Notes: generated from the sequence alone by a model not told the origin. A stretch of 38,044 nt of DNA from an uncultured SAR116 cluster alpha proteobacterium (GCA_902530325.1 CACAAB010000013.1:1-38044); one strand, 5' to 3'; counted from the first letter of the stretch, positions 8,619 to 17,483 are shown. Numbers and translations are program-made.

Positions 8619-9356
8619 CTAAATCATACTCATACCACCATTAATATGTAATGTGGTACCAGTAATAAAACTTGATTCGTCACTTGCTAGGTAAATACAA
8701 CCATTGGAAATATCTTCTACATCACCTAATCTATTGACAGGAATATTAACAATGATTTTACTTTTTTGCTCATCTGTAAGCTTATCTGTCATTGGCGTCG
8801 ATATAAACCCTGGAGCAATCAGATTACATGTTATTCCTCTAGCAGCCACCTCTAAAGCAATAGACTTTGTTAGACCTATCAAAGCTGATTTTGAAGCGGA
8901 ATAGTTAGTTTGACCAGGATTACCTGTATATCCTACTATAGAACTAATAAATATAATTCTTCCGTATTTTCTTTTTAACATACCTTTAATAACTTGTCTT
9001 GTTAGTCTCATGCTTGCAGTTAAATTTATGTTAATAACATTATCCCAATCATCATCTTTCATTCTTATGAAAAGGGTGTCTGCTGTTATACCGGCATTAT
9101 TTATTAAAATATCAATATGACCAAAACAATTTTCTGCTTCTGTTGCTAGATTCATAATATCTTCTTTAGAACTTAAATCAGTAACTATTGTTTTTGTATC
9201 CCCTCCGATTTCTGTTGAAAGTTTATCAAGAACATTTTCCCTTGTGCCAGATAGAATTAACCTAGCACCAATTTTCTTCATTTTTCTTGCTATTGCACTC
9301 CCGATTCCACCTGAGGCTCCAGTTATCAAAACAACCTTTCCTGATAAATCAAACAT
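8619..9356 (-). CDS. fabG: 3-oxoacyl-ACP reductase FabG
   Basis: NADPH-dependent reductase of the fatty-acid elongation cycle, from the short-chain dehydrogenase family. It has 245 residues. The cofactor loop 'TGASGGIG' is at 12-19, 'NNAG' at 86-89, and the catalytic triad is Ser139, Tyr152 and Lys156 ('YSASK'). The FabG-specific 'LITRMK'-like segment reads 'LFIRMKDDDWDNVI', and the C-terminus 'TGTTLHINGGMSM' is typical. A GGAG ribosome binding site sits 7 bases before the ATG. It lies between fabD and acpP, as in most proteobacteria. Confidence 0.98.
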   Translation of the reverse strand: MFDLSGKVVLITGASGGIGSAIARKMKKIGARLILSGTRENVLDKLSTEIGGDTKTIVTDLSSKEDIMNLATEAENCFGHIDILINNAGITADTLFIRMKDDDWDNVININLTASMRLTRQVIKGMLKRKYGRIIFISSIVGYTGNPGQTNYSASKSALIGLTKSIALEVAARGITCNLIAPGFISTPMTDKLTDEQKSKIIVNIPVNRLGDVEDISNGCIYLASDESSFITGTTLHINGGMSMI

Positions 9357-9379
9357 AAAAATACTCCGTTAATACAAAA

Positions 9380-10309
9380 TTAAAAATTATTTTTAAAATC
9401 CTCTGAATTTTCGTAACTTTCTACTGAAACATTTTCTATCATTCTTTTAGCAATTCCAGTTAAAACTTTTCCACTACCTAATTCAGTAATTTTTTTAACA
9501 CCAAGTTTTTTTGCAAACTCCATAGTTTCTCTCCATCTAACAGTTCCTGTAACTTGATCAATTAAATTTTTTTTTAATTTTAAAATATTCGTCTCAGGTA
9601 AAGATGTGATATTAGAGACGATTGGCACTAGAGGTGTGTTAAATTTTAAATTATTAAGAGCATCTTCCATAATCAATTGGGCCGGCTTCATTAATCTACA
9701 ATGAAAGGGAGCACTTACTGGAAGTAAAATTGCTCTTTTTACACCATTATTTTTTGCTAGTTCTATTGCCTTTTCTACTGCCTTTACTTCCCCACTAATT
9801 ACTACTTGACCATCTGCATTATCATTTCCTATATCGCAAACACCAATGGTTTGAACTTTTTCTATAATTTCAATTGTCCTACTTATATTTATTCCGATTA
9901 ATGCTGCCATTGCTCCTTTTCCAACTGGAACTGCTTCTTGCATAGATTTGCCTCGTAATCTTAGTAAAAGAGCGCAATCTTTAAGTGAAAAAACCTCAGC
10001 TACTGTCATTGCTGTATATTCACCAAGAGAATGACCACAGGTAAAATTAGCTAAATCTACTATACCTTTACCACTAAGTTTGCTTAACACTCTAAAAGCA
10101 GCAACCCCGCAAGCCATTAATGCGGGTTGAGCGTTAGATGTTAATGAAATTTCACTTTCAGATCCTTCCCACATAATTTTGGTTAAATTGAGCTTTAAAG
10201 CCTGATTGACCTCATCAAAGACCTCCTTAGCTTCAGAAAAATTTTCTGATAACTCTTTGCCCATTCCAATTTTTTGAGATCCTTGTCCAGGAAAAACAAT
10301 AAAATTCAT
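9380..10309 (-). CDS. fabD: Malonyl-CoA:ACP transacylase FabD
   Basis: Transfers malonyl from coenzyme A to ACP to supply fatty-acid elongation. It has 309 residues. The N-terminal 'FPGQGSQKIGMG' is the family signature, the nucleophile is Ser94 in 'GHSLGEY', and the catalytic histidine is in 'SAPFHCRLM' near 203. It is the first gene of the minus-strand operon, and a purine-rich AGGGG precedes the ATG. The 180 bp to the divergent rpsF gene must hold promoters for both directions. It is too AT-rich for me to single out one hexamer pair on the fabD side. Confidence 0.97.
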   Translation of the reverse strand: MNFIVFPGQGSQKIGMGKELSENFSEAKEVFDEVNQALKLNLTKIMWEGSESEISLTSNAQPALMACGVAAFRVLSKLSGKGIVDLANFTCGHSLGEYTAMTVAEVFSLKDCALLLRLRGKSMQEAVPVGKGAMAALIGINISRTIEIIEKVQTIGVCDIGNDNADGQVVISGEVKAVEKAIELAKNNGVKRAILLPVSAPFHCRLMKPAQLIMEDALNNLKFNTPLVPIVSNITSLPETNILKLKKNLIDQVTGTVRWRETMEFAKKLGVKKITELGSGKVLTGIAKRMIENVSVESYENSEDFKNNF

Positions 10310-10423
10310 TTTTACCCCTATTTAATTTGAAAAAATAATAATTATTTATTGCATAATTTAAATAAACATTTATGTTCCACAATTAAATAAAATACTAGCA
10401 TAAAATATAAATATTTATATATG

Positions 10424-10483
10424 CTCCTTGCCAGTAATTAGATTTGCTGGCTAATCTGGGTATAACCCAAAAGCCATAAGGAG
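10424..10483 (+). promoter_or_regulatory. Structured rpsF leader, candidate S6:S18 autoregulatory RNA
   Basis: The last 66 bases before rpsF can fold tightly. CTCCTT (10424-10429) is complementary to AAGGAG (10478-10483), which contains the Shine-Dalgarno sequence of rpsF. Inside this closing stem, GCCAG (10430-10434) pairs with CTGGC (10447-10451), and TGGG (10457-10460) pairs with CCCA (10466-10469). An alternative pairing, GGCT (10449-10452) with AGCC (10472-10475), would extend the second hairpin. Leaders of rpsF are known to bind the S6:S18 complex and repress translation. I could not place the conserved CCG bulge of that motif, so the class assignment is tentative. The sequestration of the ribosome binding site is seen directly. 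Confidence 0.6.
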
Positions 10484-10489
10484 ATATCA

Positions 10490-10873
10490 ATGGCATTATA
10501 CGAAAGTGTAATTATTGGAAGGCAGGACCTCACGTCTAGCCAATTTGACTCACTAATTGAAAAATTTACATCAGTATTAGTTTCATTAAAAGGTGAAATT
10601 AAGAAAAAAGAAAGTTGGGGTTTAAGGAACCTTGCATATAAAATTAGTAAAAATAGAAAAGGTCATTATATGCTTTTAAACATTGATGGTCCGCCTGAAG
10701 CAATTCTTGAATATGAACGACTAATGAGATTAGATGATGATATAATTAGATTTTTAACAATAAAGATTAAAGCTATTGATGAAAAACCTTCTCCCTTAAT
10801 GAATAGTAAAACAGATAAATCAAAAACTGAAACTGATGTGATTGAAAACAATTCAAATTTTGACACGGAATAA
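10490..10873 (+). CDS. rpsF: 30S ribosomal protein S6
   Basis: Small-subunit protein of the central platform that binds together with S18. It has 127 residues. The opening 'MALYESVIIGRQDLTSSQFDSLIEKF', the 'KKESWGLRNLAYKI' strand and 'GHYMLLNIDGPPEAILEYERLMRLDDDIIRFL' match S6. The last 30 or so residues are a charged, low-complexity tail, as in many Alphaproteobacteria. It is the first gene of rpsF-rpsR-rplI. Its AAGGAG ribosome binding site, 6 bases upstream of the ATG, is the 3' arm of the leader stem. Confidence 0.98.
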   Translation: MALYESVIIGRQDLTSSQFDSLIEKFTSVLVSLKGEIKKKESWGLRNLAYKISKNRKGHYMLLNIDGPPEAILEYERLMRLDDDIIRFLTIKIKAIDEKPSPLMNSKTDKSKTETDVIENNSNFDTE

Positions 10874-10888
10874 TGTAGGAGTTTCAAT

Positions 10889-11143
10889 ATGACCCAACTC
10901 AATATTAAAAGAGAGGCTCTTCGAAAGCCTAACCAGAAAAGAAAGAAATCTTGTCCTTTTGCTGCACCTAATACACCTGAAATTGATTATAAAGATTTGA
11001 AAGTTTTAACCAGATATGTATCAGAAAGAGGGAAAATAATACCTTCCAGAATTTCTGCTGTTTCAGCAAAAAGACAAAGAGAACTATCAAAAGCAATTAA
11101 AAGAGCAAGATTCCTAGCTCTAATGCCTTATGTTGTAGGATGA
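10889..11143 (+). CDS. rpsR: 30S ribosomal protein S18
   Basis: Small-subunit platform protein, partner of S6. It has 84 residues. The core '[53 protein letters not shown]' region is nearly canonical, with the '[10 protein letters not shown]' end typical. The N-terminal 'KKSCPF' keeps one of the cysteines often found there. An AGGAG ribosome binding site precedes the start, 15 bp after rpsF. Confidence 0.98.
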   Translation: MTQLNIKREALRKPNQKRKKSCPFAAPNTPEIDYKDLKVLTRYVSERGKIIPSRISAVSAKRQRELSKAIKRARFLALMPYVVG

Positions 11144-11157
11144 ATTTGGAGAATTAA

Positions 11158-11844
11158 ATGAATATTATTTTGTTAGAACGCATTGAAAAATTAGGCCAAA
11201 TTGGAGATTTAGTTACGGTAAAGTCTGGTTATGCTAGAAATTTTTTATTGCCACAAGGAAAAGCTGTATTTGCTTCTAAAGAAAATATCAAATTATTCGA
11301 AGATAAAAAAGCCCAATTAGAAGGTGAAAGTTTAAAAAGAAAAAAAGAGGCTCAAGATCTAGCCAAAAAAATAAATTTTAAAGAAATTATTATAATTAGA
11401 GCTGCTAGTGAATCAGGTCAACTATTCGGCTCAGTATCAGCTAAAGATATAGCACAAGAAGTTACAAATGCTGGTTTGACTGTTAATAAATCACAAATTA
11501 TGTTGAACAAAACTCTTAAGACTTTGTCATTTGAAGATTTATCAATTAAACTTCATCCAGAAGTATTAGTGGAATTAAAATTAAATATTGCCAGGTCAAT
11601 TGAAGAAGCAAAAGAACAATCAAAATCTGGAAAAGCTATTATAACTACCGAAGTTACCGGTGGAGATATAAGATCTGAAAGAGCACAAAAAGATGCAAAA
11701 CGATTTGAAAAGAAAAATAATTTTAGAAAAAATGATAAAACTACAAACATTGATTCAACCAAACTAGAAACAGATACTACAAAAAATGCAATAAAAGATG
11801 ATACTGAAGAAAGCATGAGTGATTCAGAAGATAAAAAACAATAA
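11158..11844 (+). CDS. rplI: 50S ribosomal protein L9 with extended C-terminus
   Basis: Large-subunit protein that binds 23S rRNA near the L1 stalk and helps maintain reading frame. Residues 1-55 form the rRNA-binding N-domain ('ILLERIEKLGQIGDLVTVKSGYARNFLLPQGKA'). A long helix (about 40-75) and a C-domain (about 78-150, including 'SGQLFGSVSAKDIA') follow. The protein is 228 residues, against about 149 in Escherichia coli. The extra 75 residues are highly charged, rich in Lys, Asp, Thr and Ser, and look disordered. Alphaproteobacterial L9 proteins often carry such tails, though this one is long. The start has a GGAGA ribosome binding site. Confidence 0.96.
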   Translation: MNIILLERIEKLGQIGDLVTVKSGYARNFLLPQGKAVFASKENIKLFEDKKAQLEGESLKRKKEAQDLAKKINFKEIIIIRAASESGQLFGSVSAKDIAQEVTNAGLTVNKSQIMLNKTLKTLSFEDLSIKLHPEVLVELKLNIARSIEEAKEQSKSGKAIITTEVTGGDIRSERAQKDAKRFEKKNNFRKNDKTTNIDSTKLETDTTKNAIKDDTEESMSDSEDKKQ

Positions 11845-11889
11845 TTTATTTATAGTCTTGTCTTTTATAGATAGATTATTAAAAATAAG

Positions 11890-11909
11890 TCTCCGTCCTA
11901 CAAAGGAGA
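11890..11909 (+). promoter_or_regulatory. Hairpin covering the dnaB ribosome binding site
   Basis: TCTCC at 11890-11894 is perfectly complementary to GGAGA at 11905-11909, with a 10-base loop, and a flanking G-U pair could extend it. The 3' arm is the Shine-Dalgarno sequence of dnaB, 7 bases before the ATG at 11917. The stem is short, so its strength in vivo is uncertain. It may tune dnaB translation relative to the upstream ribosomal protein genes. No separate terminator hairpin is visible in the 72 bp between rplI and dnaB. Confidence 0.4.
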
Positions 11910-11916
11910 TACTATT

Positions 11917-13410
11917 ATGGACGACACTTTCGTAGATGAATATATTAATTCTGAAGACATAATAAAAAATAAAAATATAATGCCTCAAAATTTAGAGGCT
12001 GAACAAAGTCTTTTAGGTTCTATACTTTTTGACAATAATATATTAGAAGAATTGCCTGTAAATTTCAATTCAAGTTATTTTTTTGATCCATTGCATTCTA
12101 GTATTTTTGAAGCTAGTATTTCTCTAGTGGATAGTGGTAAGTTAGCCGACCCATTAACTCTTAAAAGCTACCTAAATGATAACAAACATAATTTAGACAT
12201 AGATATTGAAAAATACCTAGTAGATTTAAGAGATGGAGTTTTATCTCTAAGCAAAGCTAGATTTTATGCTGATGAAATACGTAATTGTTATATCAGAAGA
12301 TCTTTAATAATTATAGCAGATGACTTAATTCATAAAGCAAAGCATCCCAGAATTGAAATTACTCCTGATCAAGAAATATCAAATACAGAAGAAAAATTAT
12401 ATAATTTAGCTGAAAAAGATCAAATTAATTCAGGTCCTTCAGACTTTAAAACTATCCTTGCTAGCGCAACCAAGCAAATAAATGATGCTTATAATAGAAA
12501 AGGAAAATTATCGGGCATTGATACAGGTTTTTCTGGTATCAATCGTCAATTAGGAGGTTTAAATAAGTCAGATCTGATTGTTTTAGCAGGTAGACCGGCA
12601 ATGGGTAAGACAGCATTAGCAACCAACATTGGTTTCAATGCCGCCAAAAGTAGTCAATTAGAAAGTAATGAAGCAATATTAATTTTTTCATTAGAAATGT
12701 CCGCTGAACAATTAGCACAAAGGATACTTGCTGAGCAATCTACAATAGATTCTCATAAATTAAGAAGTGGTGATATTGATGATAAAGAATTTTCGAAACT
12801 TGTTGTAACACAAAATAACATTCATAATTTACCTTTTTTCATTGATGATACCCCAGCAATTTCAGTTGGACAAATTTCTTCAAGAGCAAGGAGATTAAAA
12901 AGGACGAATGGCTTAGGATTGATTATTATTGATTACATACAGTTAATTCAAGCATCAAAGGCAAGTGAGTCACAAGGAAGAGTACAAGAAGTATCAAATA
13001 TTACTAGAGGATTGAAATCACTAGCTAAAGAATTAAATGTTCCCATCTTAGCTTTGTCTCAGTTAAGTAGAGCTGTAGAACAAAGAGAAGATAAAAGACC
13101 TATTCTAGCTGACTTAAGAGAATCTGGTTCTATTGAGCAAGATGCAGATGTGGTAATGTTTGTATATAGAGAAGAATATTATCTTGATAAAAGTGAACCA
13201 AGTCAAAGAGAAAATGAAAATCAGGAAAATTTCAATGAACGATTTACTAAATGGCAAGATAAGAGAAATGCAGCAGAGGGCAAAGCAGAAATAATTGTTT
13301 CTAAACAACGACATGGTCCAACAGGTATAATTCAAGTTCAGTTTGAAGCTAAACTCACAAGATTTATGGACTTAGTCAAGGATGAAAGATTACCAGACCA
13401 AATATATTAG
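11917..13410 (+). CDS. dnaB: Replicative DNA helicase DnaB
   Basis: Hexameric helicase that unwinds DNA ahead of the replisome and interacts with primase. It has 497 residues. The N-terminal helical domain starts with 'MPQNLEAEQSLLGSILFDN' (22-40), and a linker helix leads to the RecA-like motor. Walker A is 'GRPAMGKT' (225-232). The Walker B region contains 'LGLIIIDYIQLI', and the later motifs 'LSQLSRAVEQREDKRPILADLRESGSIEQDADVV' and 'SKQRHGPTG' are canonical. It lies downstream of rplI, a common bacterial arrangement. The N-terminus has about 20 residues before the conserved MPQN start; the chosen ATG has an excellent ribosome binding site. Confidence 0.98.
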   Translation: MDDTFVDEYINSEDIIKNKNIMPQNLEAEQSLLGSILFDNNILEELPVNFNSSYFFDPLHSSIFEASISLVDSGKLADPLTLKSYLNDNKHNLDIDIEKYLVDLRDGVLSLSKARFYADEIRNCYIRRSLIIIADDLIHKAKHPRIEITPDQEISNTEEKLYNLAEKDQINSGPSDFKTILASATKQINDAYNRKGKLSGIDTGFSGINRQLGGLNKSDLIVLAGRPAMGKTALATNIGFNAAKSSQLESNEAILIFSLEMSAEQLAQRILAEQSTIDSHKLRSGDIDDKEFSKLVVTQNNIHNLPFFIDDTPAISVGQISSRARRLKRTNGLGLIIIDYIQLIQASKASESQGRVQEVSNITRGLKSLAKELNVPILALSQLSRAVEQREDKRPILADLRESGSIEQDADVVMFVYREEYYLDKSEPSQRENENQENFNERFTKWQDKRNAAEGKAEIIVSKQRHGPTGIIQVQFEAKLTRFMDLVKDERLPDQIY

Positions 13411-13441
13411 TAAAATTTGATAAATTATATATTATATATAT

Positions 13442-14563
13442 ATGCACCCTAGACTAAAAATATCTCTTGAAGATATAAAATCAAACTGGAAATTATTAAA
13501 TGATGCCTCTGCTGGGAAAGCAGCGGCAGTAATTAAAGCTAATGCTTATGGAATGGGTATGCTTAAAGTTGCTGGAGCACTTACAAATGCTGGTTGTAAA
13601 TATTTTTACGTAGCAAATATAAATGAAGGAATTAAATTAAGAAAAAAATACAAATCAAAAAAAATATCTATTGCTATTTTTGAAGGTTATTTTGAAAGTT
13701 ATCAAAAGATTTATGCCGAACATAACTTAATTCCTATATTAAATAACCTTGAACAACTAATTAGATTTAAAAAATACGCTGTAGGACAACTTAAGCCCAA
13801 AGCAATACTAAATATTGACACAGGAATGAATAGATTAGGTCTTAATCAAAATGAAAGACATATATTAGTTAATAATAGAGAAATGCTTGACGATATTGAG
13901 ATTGATTACATAATGTCTCATCTCGCCAATGCGCAAGATAATGAAAATGAAAATAATTTATTACAGCTAAATAAGTTAATAAATTTTTCTAAAAATTTTC
14001 CAGATATTAAACTCAGCCTTGCAAACAGTGGTGGTATAAAACTTGGATCAAAATTTTGTCTTGATCAAACTAGACCTGGTATAGGTTTGTATGGGATAGA
14101 CAATTTTGGTAAGAATTTTAAATTAAACTCAAAAAAACTTAAATTTCCTTTAAAATTATTAGCTCCAATCATTCAAATTAAGAACGCTAACGCTGGAGAA
14201 CCAATTTCGTATGGCGGGATTGATATATTAAAAAACAGCTCAACATTAGCTACAGTTGGAATTGGTTATGCTGACGGATGGTTAAGGTTATTAAAACCAA
14301 ATAGTGTATTTTATATTGGAAAAGATAGGTGTAAAATTGTTGGAAACATTACCATGGATAGTTTTGTGTTAGACATTACTACTACAAATAAAAAGAGGTT
14401 AAAAGAAGGTGATTATATTTGTTTATTAGATGTTTCTAATATTGAATATATACTCAGAAATAATAACATCATAAGTTATGAACTTTTAACTCTTATGGGA
14501 GATCGTTTATTGAGAGATTATGGATTATTATCAAATCAACAAAAAGGTAATTTAATTTGCTAG
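13442..14563 (+). CDS. alr: Alanine racemase
   Basis: PLP-dependent cytoplasmic enzyme that interconverts L- and D-alanine for peptidoglycan. It has 373 residues. The PLP lysine is Lys32 in 'AVIKANAYGMG'. The second catalytic residue, a tyrosine, is Tyr276 in 'GIGYADGWLR'. 'NIDTGMNRLGL' (124-134), 'RPGIGLYG' (211-218) and 'ITMDSFVLDIT' are further family motifs. The ATG follows a TATATATA stretch with no visible Shine-Dalgarno sequence, 31 bp after dnaB, so it may be weakly translated or start on a leaderless transcript. It overlaps mlaE by 7 bp. Confidence 0.96.
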   Translation: MHPRLKISLEDIKSNWKLLNDASAGKAAAVIKANAYGMGMLKVAGALTNAGCKYFYVANINEGIKLRKKYKSKKISIAIFEGYFESYQKIYAEHNLIPILNNLEQLIRFKKYAVGQLKPKAILNIDTGMNRLGLNQNERHILVNNREMLDDIEIDYIMSHLANAQDNENENNLLQLNKLINFSKNFPDIKLSLANSGGIKLGSKFCLDQTRPGIGLYGIDNFGKNFKLNSKKLKFPLKLLAPIIQIKNANAGEPISYGGIDILKNSSTLATVGIGYADGWLRLLKPNSVFYIGKDRCKIVGNITMDSFVLDITTTNKKRLKEGDYICLLDVSNIEYILRNNNIISYELLTLMGDRLLRDYGLLSNQQKGNLIC

Positions 14564-15342
14564 ATTTTTTTATAAATTTTGTAGGTGCAATAGGAAAAAA
14601 ATTCATTAATTTTATTTCAAATATTGGACATTTTTTTACCTTTTTTGCAAATACTATTTATTGGATGTTTAGACCACCGTGGTATTTTAAAAAAATTTTT
14701 CAACAAATAATAGATATAGGTTATTTTTCATTACCTGTGGTTGGTCTAACCACCTTTTTTTCAGGTATGGTTTTAGCTCTACAAACTTACAACGGTTTTA
14801 CAGAATTCAATTCAGAGACAACTGTTGCTAGAGTTGTCTTAACATCAATTACTCGAGAATTAGGACCAGTATTGACAGGTTTAATGGTAGCGGGACGTAT
14901 AGGAGCAAAAATGGCTGCAGAAATTGCTACTATGAGGGTTACTGAACAAATAGACGCATTAGGAACACTAGGTACTAGACCTATGCAATATTTAATAGCT
15001 CCCAAAATAATTGCATCATTAGTTTGTATCCCTCTTTTGGTTCTTATTGGAAATACTATTGGAATTTTAGGAGGTTATGTAATAGCTATTTATAAATTAA
15101 ATTTTAATCCTAATTTATATCTATATTCTACCATGGAATATTTGCAATTAATTGATATTATTCAAGGTACTGTAAAGGCAGTAGTATTTGGTTTGATAAT
15201 CTCAATGGTAAGTTGTTATTTTGGATTTAATGCAACTAAAGGGGCTGAAGGTGTCGGTTTTGCAACAACTTCTTCAGTAGTTATTTCGTCTGTAATGATT
15301 TTAACAAGTACATATATAATAACAGCATTATTTTTTGGTTAA
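14557..15342 (+). CDS. mlaE: MlaE-type lipid transport permease
   Basis: Inner-membrane permease of the Mla/MCE ABC transporter that moves phospholipids between the inner and outer membranes. It has 261 residues and 5-6 hydrophobic segments. The family motif 'GLMVAGRIGAKMAAEIATMRVTEQIDALGTLGTRPMQYLIAPKIIA' region (about 109-152) is clear. The start is a TTG at 14557, inside the end of alr, with AAAAAGG 10 bases upstream. No ATG in this frame fits better. It is followed after 3 bp by mlaF. The substrate-binding genes mlaD and mlaC are not in the window. Confidence 0.92.
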   Translation: MLDFFINFVGAIGKKFINFISNIGHFFTFFANTIYWMFRPPWYFKKIFQQIIDIGYFSLPVVGLTTFFSGMVLALQTYNGFTEFNSETTVARVVLTSITRELGPVLTGLMVAGRIGAKMAAEIATMRVTEQIDALGTLGTRPMQYLIAPKIIASLVCIPLLVLIGNTIGILGGYVIAIYKLNFNPNLYLYSTMEYLQLIDIIQGTVKAVVFGLIISMVSCYFGFNATKGAEGVGFATTSSVVISSVMILTSTYIITALFFG

Positions 15343-15345
15343 ATA

Positions 15346-16119
15346 ATGAAAAATAAATTAGAAAAAAAAATAATAATAAAAGTTACCGACCTCTTTAAAA
15401 GTTTTAATAATAATGTTGTTCTAAAAAATATAAATTTTCAATTGTTAGAAGGAGAATCCTTAGCAATTATTGGAGAATCTGGTTCAGGAAAATCTGTGCT
15501 CTTAAAAAACATAATTGGTTTATTATTACCAGATAAAGGCTCAATTGAAATTAATAATGTAGAAATGGTAAACTTACCCAGAAATCTTAAAGAGAAAATT
15601 TTGTTAGATCTTGGAATTACTTTTCAACATGGCGCTTTATTTGATTCTTTAAAAATTTGGGAAAATATAATTTTCAAAGTGGCGAATAAAGAAAAAATGA
15701 ATGTTAAACAAGGTAAACAATTAGCTCTTTCAATAATAAAACAGTTAGGACTTCAACCTGATATTTTAGACCTTTACCCTTCTGAAATTTCAGGAGGAAT
15801 GCAAAAAAGAGTTGCGATAGCAAGGGCAATTTGTGGAAATCCAAAGATTTTATTATTTGACGAACCGACTTCTGGTTTAGATCCAGTTACGGGAAGTTTG
15901 ATAGATAAGTTAATTAAAACAGCTGTTCGAACAGTTGGAGGAAGTGCTATTACAATCACGCATGATATGGCTTCTGTTTGCAGAATAGCAGATAAAGTCT
16001 TATTAATTGATAAACAAACTATTTCTTGGTCAGGCACACCGGAGGAAATGTTTAAATCAGCAAACCCAAAAATTCAAGAATTTATCAAACCAATTAATTC
16101 TGAAATATTTTTTAAATGA
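15346..16119 (+). CDS. mlaF: MlaF-type ABC transporter ATP-binding protein
   Basis: ATPase that powers the MlaE permease. It has 257 residues. Walker A is 'GESGSGKS' (43-50), the ABC signature is 'SGGMQKR' (149-155), Walker B is 'ILLFDEPTSGLDP' (168-180), and the switch histidine is in 'TITHDM'. The Met-Gln-Lys-Arg form of the signature and the 'GALFDSL' segment are typical of MlaF rather than of sugar or amino-acid importers. It overlaps radA by 4 bp. Confidence 0.92.
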   Translation: MKNKLEKKIIIKVTDLFKSFNNNVVLKNINFQLLEGESLAIIGESGSGKSVLLKNIIGLLLPDKGSIEINNVEMVNLPRNLKEKILLDLGITFQHGALFDSLKIWENIIFKVANKEKMNVKQGKQLALSIIKQLGLQPDILDLYPSEISGGMQKRVAIARAICGNPKILLFDEPTSGLDPVTGSLIDKLIKTAVRTVGGSAITITHDMASVCRIADKVLLIDKQTISWSGTPEEMFKSANPKIQEFIKPINSEIFFK

Positions 16120-17483
16120 TAAAATCCAAAAAACAATTTATATGCCAATCTTGTGGAAATGTTTACTCAAGATGGATTGGTAAATGCGAACAATGTAATC
16201 AATGGAACACTTTGGTTGAGGATACCAATACTAAACCATCTGGAATTTTATCTAAATACACAGGTAAAAAAATAAATTTTGAAAAACTGAATGACGTGAA
16301 TTACAAATACTCAAGAATTAAGAGTAATCTGAATGAGTTCGATAGAGTTATTGGAGGTGGATTTGTTCCTGGCTCAGTAACTCTCATTGGTGGAGATCCT
16401 GGTATTGGAAAATCTACTTTATTATTGCAACTAGTAGGAAATCTATCTTATAAAAAAGAAAAATGTATTTATGTTTCAGGGGAAGAAAGTTTATCTCAAA
16501 TAAAAATGAGAGCTGACCGTCTAGGTGTTAGGAACAATGACATTGAATTTGCATCTGTCACAAATGCCTCTGACATTGCTGCCACAATAAATTCAAAAAA
16601 AAAAAGATGTATATTAGTAATTGATTCTATACAAACTATGTATTTACCACAATTAGACAGTTCACCCGGAACCGTGTCACAAGTAAGAGCCAGTGCGCAT
16701 GAATTAATATTAGCTGCAAAACAAACAAACACTATTTTAATTTTGATTGGTCATCTTACGAAGGATGGATCAATAGCTGGTCCAAAAGTTTTGGAACACA
16801 TGGTTGATACTGTTTTATATTTTGAGGGCGATAATAATTTTCAATATAGAATTTTAAGAAGTTTTAAAAATAGATTTGGTGCTAATAATGAAATTGGTGT
16901 TTTTGAGATGCTCAATAATGGTTTAAATGAAATTGTAAATCCCTCTGCAATGTTTTTGTCTGACAGACAAAAAAATATATCTGGAACCTCAATTTTTGCT
17001 GGATTAGAGGGAACCAGACCTATTTTAGTTGAAATTCAAGCATTGGTTACTCCGTCAACATTAGCAACCCCTAGAAGGGTAATAGTAGGTTGGGATATTT
17101 CAAGGCTTTCAATGTTATGCGCAGTTTTAGAGGCAAGGTGTAAAATTCATCTCTCCAATATGGACATATTTTTGAACATTGCAGGAGGTATAAGACTATT
17201 TGAGCCAGCAACAGATTTAGCAGTAGCTGCAGCTTTAATTTCTTCTGTGAAGAATATTCCATTATCTTTTACTAGTGTATTTTTTGGAGAAATTGGGCTT
17301 ACAGGTGAAATCAGGAAAGTAAATCAGCCAGAATTAAGGATCAAAGAGGCATCTAAATTAGGTTTTAATAAAATTAATCTTCCTTCTAAACAAAAAGTTA
17401 TAATTAATGAAGATATGAGTTATAACAATTTAAATGTCTTGAGTGACCTGGTAGAATTAATTAGTAAAGATTATAAAGACTGA
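16116..17483 (+). CDS. radA: DNA repair helicase RadA (Sms)
   Basis: RecA-related, DnaB-like helicase that promotes branch migration during recombinational repair. It has 455 residues. A four-cysteine zinc finger (Cys10, Cys13, Cys24, Cys27) opens the protein. Walker A is 'GGDPGIGKST' (92-101), and the RadA-specific 'KNRFG' motif is in 'RSFKNRFGANNEIGVFEM' near 250. The C-terminal Lon-like domain is present ('LNIAGGIRLFEPATDLAVAAALISS'). It starts 4 bp inside mlaF, and its stop overlaps the cvpA start by one base. Confidence 0.97.
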   Translation: MIKSKKQFICQSCGNVYSRWIGKCEQCNQWNTLVEDTNTKPSGILSKYTGKKINFEKLNDVNYKYSRIKSNLNEFDRVIGGGFVPGSVTLIGGDPGIGKSTLLLQLVGNLSYKKEKCIYVSGEESLSQIKMRADRLGVRNNDIEFASVTNASDIAATINSKKKRCILVIDSIQTMYLPQLDSSPGTVSQVRASAHELILAAKQTNTILILIGHLTKDGSIAGPKVLEHMVDTVLYFEGDNNFQYRILRSFKNRFGANNEIGVFEMLNNGLNEIVNPSAMFLSDRQKNISGTSIFAGLEGTRPILVEIQALVTPSTLATPRRVIVGWDISRLSMLCAVLEARCKIHLSNMDIFLNIAGGIRLFEPATDLAVAAALISSVKNIPLSFTSVFFGEIGLTGEIRKVNQPELRIKEASKLGFNKINLPSKQKVIINEDMSYNNLNVLSDLVELISKDYKD

